Origin: PALSA-612 sp963711315
GTDB taxonomy: Bacteria > Actinomycetota > Thermoleophilia > Gaiellales > Gaiellaceae
Length of the DNA: 64,000 bases
Assembly: GCA_963711315.1 (NCBI GenBank)
Contig: CAVQDQ010000003.1
Span: 682,001 to 746,000, forward strand
Reading direction: 5' to 3'
The stretch's first letter is position 1, and every line of letters starts with the position of its first letter. The notes beneath the pieces are model-generated. The model made no database searches and was not told the DNA's origin. It saw nothing but the letters and a program-made list of their open reading frames with translations. A program made the translations under genes and the position numbers. Positions 47,391 through 57,694 of the stretch are shown one piece after another.

Positions 47391-48793
47391 GAGTCCGCGT
47401 AGGAGTATGCCGGCGCGTCCTTCACCCGATTGCCGACGATGCCGAGCACTGGAGCTTTCAGTGCCTCCATGGCGAGCACAGCCTCGTGAACAGGTTGTGA
47501 GGGTGAGCCGGCGGCGACCACGAGCAACACCCCGTGGCCGTTTGCAGTCGAGACGATGCTCCGCGTGTCGTCGGTGCCCAGCAACGGGGGTGTGTCGACG
47601 ACGACGTAGTCGAATGCATTCGTCATCTCGGGTGCGAGGTCGGCGAAGCTCCTTGCCAGCAAGTCGCCGGCATCCGAGTCCTGGGTAGTCGGGAGAACGT
47701 AGAGGTTGTCGAGCCACCCGGGTTGGAGCGAGCTTGCGAACGACGTGCCGCCACGCAGAAGCCCTGCGAGCCCGCTGCGGCGCTCGAGGGAGGCGACCTC
47801 GCTCACCCGCGGTCGCCGGAGGTCGGCATCGACCAGCAGCGTCTTTGCACCCAGGCGGCTGAACGACTCAGCGAGCAGCGCGGCAACAGTCGTCTTGCCG
47901 TCCGTCGCCGCCGGTGACGTCACGACGACAAGCTTGACGCCGCGCTCGCGGAGTATTGGCTCGAGGTTCGCGCGCAGAGTGCGGAAGGACGCCCCGACGA
48001 CAGGATCGGAGAACGCCGTGTTTGGCCGGGAGCGAATTGCGCGCGAGGACGGAATGCGGCCCAGTACTGGATAGCCTGTAAGGGCGGCCATCTCCCGCCA
48101 GGAGCGGACCCGCGGCCGCCCGCGCTCCAACAGGACCGCGACTCCGGTAGCGAGCAGCAGGCCGAGCACGAGGGCCGCGGCCATGAGGAGCTTTCTCTGT
48201 GGTGCCGCGGGCTGCGTCGGGGGGAGCGCCGGCGCGACGAGCTGTGCCGTCATGAGCTTGTCGAGGCGTCCGAACTCGACGAGCTTGTCAGCAAAGGCGT
48301 TGGCGTCGCGCGCCGCAACGCTCGGCACCTGTCGGCGGGCAACGATCGTCACCGTCCCCGTGTCTCTCGCCAGATCTGCGTTCAGAGCATCGGCGAGAGT
48401 GTCAGGGTCCTCGCCGAGCGTTGCCGCAACCTGGTCGACCGTCGACCGCGCCGAGATGTACGAGACGTACTTCGGACCGAGAATGCGCACGAAATCGCTG
48501 CTCGATCCGGGGACAGTCGGACGGGGCGAAATGGCGACAATCGCCTCGGCGTCGTACTCCGTCGGAAGGGAGTAGACGTAGATGCCGGCCCCGACGACGA
48601 CTCCCAGCGTCACTCCGACCACGAGCTTCCAGCGATTGCGTAGGACCTCGAAGAGCTCGGTGAGACCGCCCCCGCGACTCACGGACGCCTCCCGCGCGGG
48701 TCTTCCAGCCTCCGAGTACCGGTTACCAGGGACATAAATCCGGTCTTCGGCGAGCGGACCTGATCGTCCTGCCTTCGCGCCGTCCATGGCCAC
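47387..48793 (-). CDS. polysaccharide co-polymerase / tyrosine autokinase (CpsCD, Wzc type)
   Basis: A 468-residue fusion of a Wzz-like membrane domain and a BY-kinase. TM1 at about 55-75 (WKLVVGVTLGVVVGAGIYVY), an outer segment to about 200, TM2 at about 205-225 (LLMAAALVLGLLLATGVAVLL). Kinase: Walker A SPAATDGKTTVAALLAES (SPxxxDGKTT in place of the common GEGKS), Walker A' LLVDADLRRPR, Walker B FDYVVVDTPPLL. The C-terminus has only two Tyr (APAYSYADS), fewer than Wzc. A GGAGG site precedes GTG 48793. Confidence 0.88.
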   Translation of the reverse strand: MAMDGAKAGRSGPLAEDRIYVPGNRYSEAGRPAREASVSRGGGLTELFEVLRNRWKLVVGVTLGVVVGAGIYVYSLPTEYDAEAIVAISPRPTVPGSSSDFVRILGPKYVSYISARSTVDQVAATLGEDPDTLADALNADLARDTGTVTIVARRQVPSVAARDANAFADKLVEFGRLDKLMTAQLVAPALPPTQPAAPQRKLLMAAALVLGLLLATGVAVLLERGRPRVRSWREMAALTGYPVLGRIPSSRAIRSRPNTAFSDPVVGASFRTLRANLEPILRERGVKLVVVTSPAATDGKTTVAALLAESFSRLGAKTLLVDADLRRPRVSEVASLERRSGLAGLLRGGTSFASSLQPGWLDNLYVLPTTQDSDAGDLLARSFADLAPEMTNAFDYVVVDTPPLLGTDDTRSIVSTANGHGVLLVVAAGSPSQPVHEAVLAMEALKAPVLGIVGNRVKDAPAYSYADS

Positions 48794-48989
48794 CGCAGTA
48801 CCTCCTTGCCCCTGGCCTCGGAGCTCGCGAGGCGACGCTGCGGGTGCAGAGCGAAGAGCTCCGAAGTCCCCCCAGCCGTCGGACGCCCTGCGCGGTTCGG
48901 TTGAGGCGGCTCAATAGCTTGATGGGGGGTCTTGCAACCCGAATTGCCTGCACGAAGAGGGTATCAGCCCCGTTCAGCCGGACCCTCCA

Positions 48990-50953
48990 TTGGCGACCCC
49001 TTCCCCCAGCCGCACAGCGTTCGTGCTGTCGCACCCGCACTGGTTTCTCGCCATGGCGGCGCTGCTGGCCGTGCTGCTCTGGACTCCGTCCGCGATCGCA
49101 GTGGGTAGCCCGCCTGTCAATACCGAGCGACCGGCGATCTCGGGAAACGCGCGATACGGGCAGACGCTGACAGGCACGCAGGGCGTCTGGACGGGAGCCA
49201 CGCCGATGACGTTCGCATACCAGTGGCGAAGGTGTGACGTGGACGGGAACAACTGCGTGGACATCCCCGGTGCGACAACGCTTGCGTACGTGCTCGACAC
49301 GGCCGACGTCGGCGCGCGCGTCCACATTCGTGTCACTGCGAGCAATGCCGACGGCACGACCTCCCAGCGTTCCTGGAACTCGGCGCCGGTCGTCTCACCG
49401 CCGATCAACACCGTGCTGCCGAGCCTTTCCGGCACAGCCCGCGCCGGCGAGACGTTGGCCACGACACCAGGGACGTGGATCGGCACGCCGCAGATCACCT
49501 ATGCCTATCAGTGGCGCCGATGTGACGCGGGCGGCGGGGACTGCACCGACATCGCGGGGGCGACGGGATCGAGCTACTCCCTTGGCTCGGCGGACGTTGG
49601 CAAGCGCGTCCACGCCCGAGTAACCGCTACCAATGCGTACGGAAGCTCGCTGAACCGCACGTGGAACTCGTCCGTCGTCGTCGGGTCTCCCGAAAACACA
49701 GCCCCGCCGGTGATCTCCGGCCAAGCTCAGGTGGCTCAGACGCTCAGTGCCACGCTCCGGCAGCTGGAGCGGAACGCTTCCGATGACCTACACGTACCAG
49801 TGGCGGCGCTGCGACGGCACCGGTGCCGGCTGTCTCGACATCGCCGGCGGCACAGCCCAGACGTACGTCATCGCTGCCGTCGACGCGAGCAAGACGCTCC
49901 GGGTCAGCGTCACCGCCGCCAATGCGCATGGCTCTGCGACGGCTACATCGGCGCAGAGCGGCCGTTGTCTCGTCGCCGTCAGCCGGAAGACCTCAGCTCG
50001 GTTCGATGTTCCATTGCGCATGGCTCGAGTACACAGACGCCCAGCGCGCCGCAGTGTTCGACAGCCTCAAGGCCGCCGGCACGGAGTGGGTACGGATCGA
50101 CGTGGGCTGGTCGTCCCTCCAGGAGAACGCACGAGGCCAGTTCAGCCAGTGGTACGTCAACAACGTCGACACGTGCGTGAGCATGGCCAGCGCGCGCGGT
50201 ATCAAGGTGCTCGGCATGCTCTTCCGTACGCCCGGCTGGGCGAACGGCGGCCAGGGCGTCTATGTGCCGCCTACCGACGTGAACGACTACGCGTGGATTG
50301 CAAGCTGGGTCGCCTCTCGGTACCGCGGCAAGGTGCAGGCATGGGAGATCTGGAACGAGCCCGATCCGGCGCAGAGCTTCTGGCAAGGCACCGTCGGCCA
50401 GTACGTGCAACTGCTCAAGGCCGCCTACCCGGCCATCAAGGCCGGGGATTCGAACGCTCTCGTCGTCTTCGGCGGCCCCTCGTCGAATGACGACGGATTC
50501 ATCGCCGCCGCCTACGCGGCCGGCGCCAAGGGCTCCTTCGACGTAATGGCGACGCACCCGTACCAGGGCATGGCGGACGAGCCGCCCGAGCACCCGGACG
50601 ACGGCAACCGTTGGTGGTTTACGCACCTCCCGGCCGTCCGCAACGTCATGCTCGCCAACGGCGACGGGGCCAAGCCGATCTGGTTCACCGAGTACGGCTG
50701 GTCATCGCACGCCAACTACCCCGGCATCCCGAACTGGAAGCGTGGCGTCACAGAAGCCCAACAGGCCGACTACCTGAAGCGCGCGATCGACTATACGCGT
50801 GCGAACTACCCGTACGTGACCAACATGATCTGGTACACGGAACGGAACCGCTCGACCGGCGAAATCCAATACGACAACTACGGACTGCTCACGTCGTCGC
50901 TCTCGCCCAAGCCTGTCTACACGGCGCTCATGAACTACATCAGGTCGAGCTAG
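48990..50953 (+). CDS. secreted clan-A glycosidase with three Ig-like repeats, two frameshifts
   Basis: A signal peptide (FLAMAALLAVLLWTPSAIA) follows TTG 48990 (GTG 49023 is also possible). Then come three tandem repeats of about 95 residues, each with YQWRRCDxxGxxCxDIxGAT, two Cys per repeat and xRVxVTAxNAxG. Slips near 49757 and between 49960 and 50010 change frame. Then a TIM-barrel glycosidase: WVRIDVGWSSLQEN, GIKVLGMLFRTPGWA, the acid/base EIWNEPDPAQSF, FDVMATHPYQGM and the nucleophile WFTEYGWSS. It resembles GH39/GH5-type enzymes. About 654 residues. It may trim or cross-link the exported polysaccharide. Confidence 0.78.
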
Positions 50954-52375
50954 GCCTCGACGCCTCGTTCCCGCTGGTACAGGCGACCGAAGGCGAGCGC
51001 CAGGCCGATCAGCATCCAGACGGTCATGAACAGGACGGCGTTCCGGAGCAGGTAGTCGAACACGCCCTGGCCGAGGACCGCGAGGAGCGAGGCGACGATG
51101 CCGGCGAGCACCGCCCGGTCGCGACGCGAGCGAGCTCCCGCGATCTTCCCGGCTCTGTGCGCGACACGCCCGACCGATACGGCGAGCGCGAGGATCAGCA
51201 TCACGGCGGGAAGCCCGGACTCGGCCGCCCACGTCAGCCAGAAGTTGTGCGCGTGGTCGCTCGCCACCGTCGCGTCGGCGAACAGCGCCCTCGCGCTCGC
51301 GACCGGATAGTTCCCAGGCCCGACGCCGAGAAGAGGATTCGCGCGGATCTCCCGCTCGGCCTCCCGGTAGATCTGCGGACGATCGTCGTACGGGCTGATG
51401 GCCGTCAGCGCACGCGCGCGCTCGCCGATGACGCGGATCTCGGGGCTCGAGGGCGCGAACGAGCCGATGATCGCGGCGACGATCGCCACGGGAACGCCGA
51501 CGACGATCAGCACGCGGCGTGCCTCGCGGAGCGCAACGAGGAGATAGAGGAACGCGAGCCCGCAACCGATCCACGCGCCGCGGGACAGCGAGAGGAGAAG
51601 CGGCACGAGCGTGAAGCCGGCGGCGCACGTGGCCGTGATGCGCGCCGCGCGCGTCTGCGCGCCGAAGGCGAGCCCCGTCGAGAGGCAGACCGCGATCACG
51701 GCGTACAGACCGAGCTGGTTCGGATGGTTGAACGCCCCCGTCAGCCGGCCGGAGACGACCTCGCCGCCGAACTGGTCCTGGAAGTGCGTGCCCGACCCGA
51801 CGGCCGCGATCGAGAGCCCGATGCCCACGGCGACGTACGCCCCGCAGATCCACCGGATGTCGTTCATCGACTCGACGACCGTGTACACGACGCAGGCGAG
51901 CACGATGCCGCCGACGAGCACCGAGATCTGCTTCAGCGCGAGCACCTGGTCCTGGGCGGACGCGAGCGAGACCAGCGTCCACGCGAGCAGTCCGAGGGCC
52001 CACCAGAGAGAGTCGGGCCACCGGAACGGCGTTTCCCCCAACGCCAGCCGGCGGAGAGCGACGAGCGCGGCGACCGCGAGCACGATGACCTCGACGAGCG
52101 GCGGCGCGATGCCGCCGAGCGGCACGGGCACGTCGACGGAGCCGATGGGGTAGGACAGGAACACGAGCGCGACGCCGAGCACCGGGCGGTGAAGCACGGC
52201 GATCGCGACGACGGGCAGGATCGCGAGCCCGACGAGCAGCAGCCGGAGCGGTTCGCGGCGCAAGGCGATCGACGAAGGCGACGGCGGCGAAGCCGACGAC
52301 GACCGACGCCAGGACGATCGACGCCCCGACCGCGGTGCCGCGCGGAGCGCGGATCGCAGCGGCGCTGCGCGTCAT
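50950..52375 (-). CDS. O-antigen ligase / Wzy-type polymerase, frameshifted near 52,262
   Basis: Multi-spanning membrane protein of the O-antigen ligase/polymerase family. ATG 52375 overlaps the upstream glycosyltransferase stop (ATGA) and gives MTRSAAAIRAPRGTAVGASI, then a first TM. The frame slips near 52262 and continues LRREPLRLLLVGLAIL. About 12 hydrophobic segments; family marks LTGAFNHPNQLGLYAVIAV, LLSLSRGAWIG and the periplasmic NPLLGVGPGNYP followed by DHAHNFWLTWAAESGLP. About 475 residues after repair. Distinguishing ligase from polymerase needs more than the sequence. Confidence 0.82.
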
Positions 52376-53493
52376 GCGGCTGCTCCGGCGACGGCTCGGT
52401 AGCGTGCGGCGACGTTGTCGGCGAGCGTGGACCACAGGTAGCGGCTGTCGAAGCGGGCGCGGCCGCACGCTGCAAGACGCTCTCGTTCCTGCTCGTCCTC
52501 GGCGAGAGCGACGATCGCGTCGGCGAGAGCCGTCCGGTCGCCGGGCTCCACGAGGCACACCACATTCACCGAGCTGCTCCTGCGAGCGCACCCCAGCCGT
52601 AGCAGACGACTGGCGTGCCGACGGCGAGCGCTTCCAGCCCGACGTACGGGAACCCCTCCTGCCCGAAGCCGTCTCTCGCCACGCTCAGGGATCGCGAGCA
52701 CGTCTGCCCCGCACATGAGCGACGTTGCATCCGATCGGAACCCCGTGAATCGCACCGCCGCGTCAAGCCCGTTGCCGGCGATCTCGCGCTCGAGCACGCT
52801 GCGCTGCTCCGGATGGGCGGGATCCTCGCCGCCGACGAGCAGCACGCGCACGCCCGGCGACCGCGCGAGGATGGACGGCAGGGCCCCGATCAGCTCGTCC
52901 TGACCCTTGTAGGCGTCGAGCCTCCCGACGAGGGCGACGACGGTCTCCGGCACCTCGGGCGCGAACTCGCGAAGCACGAGCTCGCGGGCCGATCCTGCAT
53001 CGACCCCGGGATCCGGGATCTGGTAGTTGAGCACCTCGACCTTTCCCGACGCCGCGTCGGCGACCCCTTGGATCACCGCATGGCTCGGGCCGATCACGCG
53101 CGCCGCCCGGCGCGCCGCCAGACGCGTGAGCCATCCCTCGCGGGAGACGTCGTGCTTGAACCAGATCACCGGCCTGCTCGCACCAAGCGACGCGAGCTCG
53201 GCCACGAGCGCCGCCTTGAGCCCGTTGGCGTGCACGACGGCGGGCGAGGCGCGGCCGAGCAGGCGGCGGAGCTTGCCGGCCGAGCGCGCGAGATCATGGG
53301 CGTGACGGCCAGTGGCGATCACGTCCACGGGGAAGCCCAGCTCCCGGAGGTCGGTGGCGAACGGCCCGTCCTCGAGGCAGACGACCGTCCCGATCCAGTC
53401 GGGGTCGAGGTGCTCGAGCACGAGCCTCAGATAGCGCTCGGAGCCTCCCCTACCCGCATGCGAGGAAACGAATGCGACCCGAACGGGCATCAT
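52372..53493 (-). CDS. glycosyltransferase family 4, with compensated double frameshift
   Basis: A 373-residue GT-B enzyme. ATG 53493 overlaps the upstream GT2 stop (ATGA). N-terminal RVAFVSSHAGRGGSERYLRL, VVHANGLKAALVAEL, IGPSHAVIQGV; donor domain VALVGRLDAYKGQDELI, RVLLVGGEDP, FRSDATSLMCGADVLAIPE. From about 52690 to 52580 the protein reads in the wrong frame (Arg-rich), while the next frame holds the expected GFPYVGLEALAVGTPVVCY. Two opposite slips restore the frame at NVVCLVEPGDRTALADAI. The wrong stretch covers the conserved donor-binding Glu motif. Confidence 0.82.
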   Translation of the reverse strand: MMPVRVAFVSSHAGRGGSERYLRLVLEHLDPDWIGTVVCLEDGPFATDLRELGFPVDVIATGRHAHDLARSAGKLRRLLGRASPAVVHANGLKAALVAELASLGASRPVIWFKHDVSREGWLTRLAARRAARVIGPSHAVIQGVADAASGKVEVLNYQIPDPGVDAGSARELVLREFAPEVPETVVALVGRLDAYKGQDELIGALPSILARSPGVRVLLVGGEDPAHPEQRSVLEREIAGNGLDAAVRFTGFRSDATSLMCGADVLAIPERGERRLRAGGVPVRRAGSARRRHASRLLRLGCARRSSSVNVVCLVEPGDRTALADAIVALAEDEQERERLAACGRARFDSRYLWSTLADNVAARYRAVAGAAA

Positions 53494-54327
53494 CGCGTCA
53501 GCGTCCACACGCCCCTCCTGTCGAGCCAGTCCTTCACGTGATGCTCGAACGCGAAGCGCCGGCGGCCCCCGTACACGACGGGGTACAGGAGCTTCCGGTG
53601 AAGCGCCAGGTCCGAGCGTCGCCGGTGCGCCGGCAGCTCCGCGAACAGCGTCGGATGGAGCGCGCGCAGCTCTCGGTAGAGCTCGCGGTGGTCGCGCTTG
53701 GCCTGATGCAGCATCCGCTCGCCGTGGAAACGCTTGCGAAAGGTGAGCTCACCTGGCCCGAGATAGATGCCGAGGAGACCGCGCTCCGCGATTGCCATCC
53801 AGAGGTTCCAGTCCTCGTACCCACGCTGCGGAAGCTGCCACCCCTCGACGTCTTGGAAGACGTGGCGCCGAAACAGCGCCGTGACCGGGTACTCGTTCGC
53901 GTACGCCACGCGATAGGGATCGATGCGGTCCGGCACGGCACGGACGAGCTCGTGCGTGCCGAACTCCGCGTAGTCCCCGTAGCAGACCACGGCACCGGGG
54001 GAGGCGTCGAGCCGGTCGGCCATCTTCCCGAGCGCGCCTGGACACGGCGAGGTCGTCCGAGTCGAGCGGAAAGACGAACGGCGCCGTCGTCTCCTCGAGC
54101 CCGGTCGCCCGCGCGTGGACGAGACCGCGGTTCGCGCCGTGCCGGACGACGCGCACGCCGTCGCCCTCGAGACGATCGAGGATGCGGTGCGTCTCGGCGT
54201 CGGTCGAGCCGTCGTCGATGACGAGGAGCTCGACGGGCTCCTGCTCGTCGACCGAGGCAACCGTCTCCACGAGCAGCGTCCCGTCGTTGAAGCAGGGGAT
54301 GATGACGGCGACCCGCTCGGCGGTCAC
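53490..54327 (-). CDS. glycosyltransferase family 2, frameshifted near 54,037
   Basis: GT-A enzyme. GTG 54327: VAVIIPCFNDGTLLVETVAS, LLVIDDGSTDAETHRIL, GANRGLVHARATGLE, and the DxD-type metal site FPLDSDDLAVS. The frame slips near 54037 and continues GALGKMADRLDASPGAVVCY, YANEYPVTALFRRHVFQ and GYEDWNLWMAIAERG (the ED motif for acceptor binding). About 279 residues after repair. Overlaps the following GT4 gene by ATGA. Confidence 0.82.
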
Positions 54328-54422
54328 GCTCGACTCGCCTCGAGATCGGCGGCGACGTCGGGGGGATCGAGAGGTTCGAGCATGGCGGCGCGGGAGACCA
54401 TCGCGACGGAGGATTCGCTCCC

Positions 54423-55874
54423 TCAGGCCGTTCGCCTGCTCAGCCGACGGCCGGGGAGTAGATCCAGCACCGCTCGGGCGTCCCGCGGGTACACGAGACG
54501 CTCGAAGACGAACAGGCTAGCGACATACACGATCGACGCAGCGACGAGAGCCGCCGCGAAGTCGTCCACGAGAACCGCCATCACGACGCCCGCGAGCAGG
54601 CTCGCGGTCACGGGACCACCGACCATCCGCATCCAGTCCAGCCGTCCGATCGCCTGCATGCAGTAGTAGAGCAGGGGCACGGTGACGAGGATCTGCGACA
54701 GCGAGGTGCCGATCGCGGCACCGTAGAGCGAGTGCGTCGGAATCAGCACGAGGTTGAGCAGGATGTTCTCGGCCGCGACCAGCGCATAGATCGGCGCGAG
54801 CACGCCCTGGCGATGCTGCGAGACGAGCAGCAGGCCCCCGATGTAAGCAAAGGGATAGAGGGCGATCGCCGGCGCAAGTAGCGCCAGCGCGCCGGCTGAC
54901 GCATCGTAGGCCGATCCGTACAGCACATCGACCAGCGGGTCGGCAAGGATCACCGCGCCCACGGCGAGCGGCAGCGTCAGCGCCACGAGCAGCTTCAGGG
55001 TTCGCTCGAAGACGAGCAGCACCTCGGGCGACCGCCCCGGGCCGAGGCGCGAGTAGACGGGGTAGACGGCCGAGCCGATTCCCCACGTGAGGAAGAGGGT
55101 TGTCTCGAAGAGCCGATAGGCGGCGGCGTACTCGCCGACCGTCTCGGCCGACTTGATCACCGCGAGCATCGCCATGTCGGCGCGGAACAGGACGGTGGAG
55201 AAGACGGCTGCGATGCCGATCGGGGCCGCCGCCCTCATCAGCCCGCGCCATGCCCTCGGATGCACCTCGAAGCGCGGGCCGAACTACGTATGCGAGTAGA
55301 GTAGCCAGAGCGCGACGGCTAGCCCCACGAGAGCGCACGCGAGGTAGATGGCCGCCACCGCCACGACGTTCGCGCCGGCGAGCAGCGCGGCACAGCCGAT
55401 CGCGGTCATCAGGAACCGCTGGGTCAGCAGGGCGACGGGGATGTAGACGAGGCGTTCGAATGCCTGATAGGTCGCGAAGCAGGTGTTCATCATCTGCTCG
55501 GCGACGACGGCGATCCCGAGGAGGAGGGCCACGTTGCGGGTCTGCGGCTCCGCGACGGCCGAGAGGATGGTGATCGACACGACGAGCGCCGGCAAGGCGA
55601 GCGCGAGCTTGAGCAGGATCGTGTTCGCGAAGTATCGGTCGACGAGTCTGTGGTCACGCGCGACCTCACGGGTCAGGATCGCGCTCTGGCCGAAGTCGGC
55701 GAGCACCGTCACGAGGGTCACGAACGAGAGGCCGAACGCGAACACGCCGAACTCGGCGGTGCCGAGCTCGCGCGCCATGACGACGTAGAGAACAACCGAC
55801 GCCGCTTTCGCGAACACGTCGGCGACGACGCGGTAGCTCGCATTGGTGAGGATCCCGCTCGGCTTGCGCGCCAT
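54423..55874 (-). CDS. Wzx-type polysaccharide flippase, interrupted by an in-frame TAG
   Basis: MATE/MOP-superfamily flippase that moves lipid-linked sugar units across the membrane. ATG 55874 overlaps the upstream GT2 stop (TGATG). The first 196 residues (GTAEFGVFAFGLSFVTLVTV, LADFGQSAILTREVARDH) have about 6 TM segments. A TAG at 55284-55286 follows LYSHT. The reading continues without a frame change: FGPRFEVHPRAWRGLMRAAA, then RADMAMLAVIKSAETVGEYAAAYR and about 7 more TM segments to 54423. 483 codons in all, the usual flippase length. Unlike other lesions here this is a stop, not a slip. Confidence 0.8.
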
Positions 55875-56851
55875 CAGGGCACCAGCAGCTTCTCGGTGAG
55901 CTTCCCGGCGAGCAGGCGTGCGTGCATCCGCCCGCGGTTCAGCTCGGCCCGGCGAAGCGTGGTGCGCGGCAGAGGCTGCCGGAATCCGCGCACCACCGCA
56001 CGGTCACGCCACGCCTCGGCGATCCCGGCTCGCCAGGCGGGGATCTCGCCCCGGTAGGCGCACTCCGCGAGGTCGAAGGCAAGGTACGTGGGGATGCGAA
56101 GAGCGGCGAGCCACGGTGGGAAGTGCAGCCAGAAGTACCAGACCTGGTTACGCACTCTGACTCGCAGCCGCTCGGTCAGCCGCTCGCCCGCGAGTGGGGT
56201 CTTCCGATGGTCGAAGACCGCCGTCGGGAGATAGCGGACGTCCCAGCCCCGGGCGATCATTCGCGTCGCGAGGTCGAGCTCCGGCCCGCCCGTGAAGAAC
56301 GGCTCGAGGAAGCCGCCCGCGTCGAAGTAGGCGTCGCGCCGGATGAACGCCCCGCACTCTGGGAAGAAGAACGCCGGCCACCCTACCGCCGGCGGCGTTC
56401 CGTGGTGCCCGGCGCGGAGCAACCAGTCGAAGCTGCCAACGCTGTCGAAGTCGACTACGGCGCCGCCGTCGTCCACGTCACGCATGAGCCCGCCGACGAT
56501 GCCAAGCCGCGGGAGCAGGCGGAACGCATCGAGCGCAGCCTCGATCGCACCTGGTAGCGGATACGAGTCGTCGTCCACCAGGAGCAGGATGTCCCCGCGC
56601 GCTGCGCGCGCGCCGAGCGTGCGGCCGGCCACGCCGAGATTGCGACCCGGGTCCAGCAGCCGTACGCCGTCGTAGGGCGCCACAAGCTCCCCGAGACCCG
56701 CGGAGGAGCCGTTGTCGACCACCACCACCTCGTCGAGCGGCAGCGTCGCCAGATGCTCGAGCACCACGGACAACAGCTCCTCGCGGTGGTAGTGGAGGAC
56801 GACCGCGGACACCGTGAGGCCGCGCGCAGGGTGATTGTGCACCGACTCCAC
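55874..56851 (-). CDS. glycosyltransferase family 2 (rhamnosyl/galactofuranosyl-transferase-like)
   Basis: A 325-residue GT-A enzyme. Seen: TVSAVVLHYHREELLSVVLEHL, VVVVDNGSS, GRNLGVAGRTLGARAARGD, the metal site LLVDDDSYPLPGA (about residue 92), FFFPECGAFIRRDAYFDAGG and DLATRMIARGWDVRYLP. The pattern fits the GT2 group with GlfT- or rhamnosyltransferase-like members. GTG 56851; another GTG lies 3 codons later. Confidence 0.87.
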   Translation of the reverse strand: MESVHNHPARGLTVSAVVLHYHREELLSVVLEHLATLPLDEVVVVDNGSSAGLGELVAPYDGVRLLDPGRNLGVAGRTLGARAARGDILLLVDDDSYPLPGAIEAALDAFRLLPRLGIVGGLMRDVDDGGAVVDFDSVGSFDWLLRAGHHGTPPAVGWPAFFFPECGAFIRRDAYFDAGGFLEPFFTGGPELDLATRMIARGWDVRYLPTAVFDHRKTPLAGERLTERLRVRVRNQVWYFWLHFPPWLAALRIPTYLAFDLAECAYRGEIPAWRAGIAEAWRDRAVVRGFRQPLPRTTLRRAELNRGRMHARLLAGKLTEKLLVP

Positions 56852-56906
56852 GGACGATGTCAGTGTAGAAGCCGATCCGGCCGCGTGGTCTGCCAGGATC
56901 TGCGCG

Positions 56907-57669
56907 GTGAGGGAACGCCCTCCTCCGCTTGCGCTGCTCTACCACGGGGTCGGCCGGGTCCCAGCCTCCAGGGATCCCCACGGACTGATCGTTAGACCGT
57001 CCGATCTGCGAAAGCAGCTGCAGCGCCTTCGCTCGTGGGGATACTGCGTTCGTCCACTTCGGCGAGTGGGCTCGGCGAGTTGCCGAGGGCGACGCGGCGG
57101 GCTATGCGGCCATCACGTTCGATGACGGGTTCGTCGACAATCTCGAGACCGCCCTCCCGATCCTCAATGAGCAGAACGCCACCGCCACGGTGTTCGTCGT
57201 CTCGGGGTGGCTCGGAGAGCTCACGCCGTACCCACCTCGGGCGCGGATCATGAACGCGGACGAGCTACGACGTCTCCGCGCCGCAGGCGTCGAGATCGGC
57301 GCGCACACGGTCAACCATCCCGACCTGACGACGCTGAGCAAGGCGCAGGCGACGGACGAGCTCCAGCGTGGCAAGGAGACCCTGGAGACGATCCTCGACG
57401 CAGAGGTCAGTGTCGCGGCGTATCCCTACGGCTACGCGAACGAGGAGACGATCGCCGCGTGCCGGGACGCCGGCTTCACGTGGGCGTGCGGGACCGTCGA
57501 CGGCGTCCTGTCGAATCCGTTCAACCTTCCCCGGGCGGGTATCGACAACTTCACCACTTGGCTCGGCCTCCGGCTCAAGCGCGACGGGCTCTACGATCCG
57601 CTCATGCGCCACCTGCCGGCACGGGGCGCCCGCAAGCTCGTGCGGTACTCGCTGCGGTACCTGCGTTGA
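56907..57669 (+). CDS. polysaccharide deacetylase (NodB family), frameshifted near 57,042
   Basis: Removes N-acetyl groups from sugars. GTG 56907: PPPLALLYHGVGRVPASRDP, LIVRPSDLRKQLQRLRSWGY. The frame slips near 57042 and continues FGEWARRVAEG. NodB motifs: the catalytic ITFDDGFVDN (motif 1), HTVNHPDLTTLS (motif 2, H-x3-H), AAYPYGYANEETI (motif 3) and TWACGTVDG. About 254 residues after repair. No signal peptide, so it may work in the cytoplasm on a lipid-linked sugar. Confidence 0.82.
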
Positions 57670-57694
57670 CGCAGATTCGGAGGCACGCGCCGTG

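Noticed and set aside
52580..52690. Novel Arg-rich insertion in the GT4 protein
   Set aside because: The neighbouring frame encodes the expected conserved GT4 segment, so two opposite frameshifts explain it.
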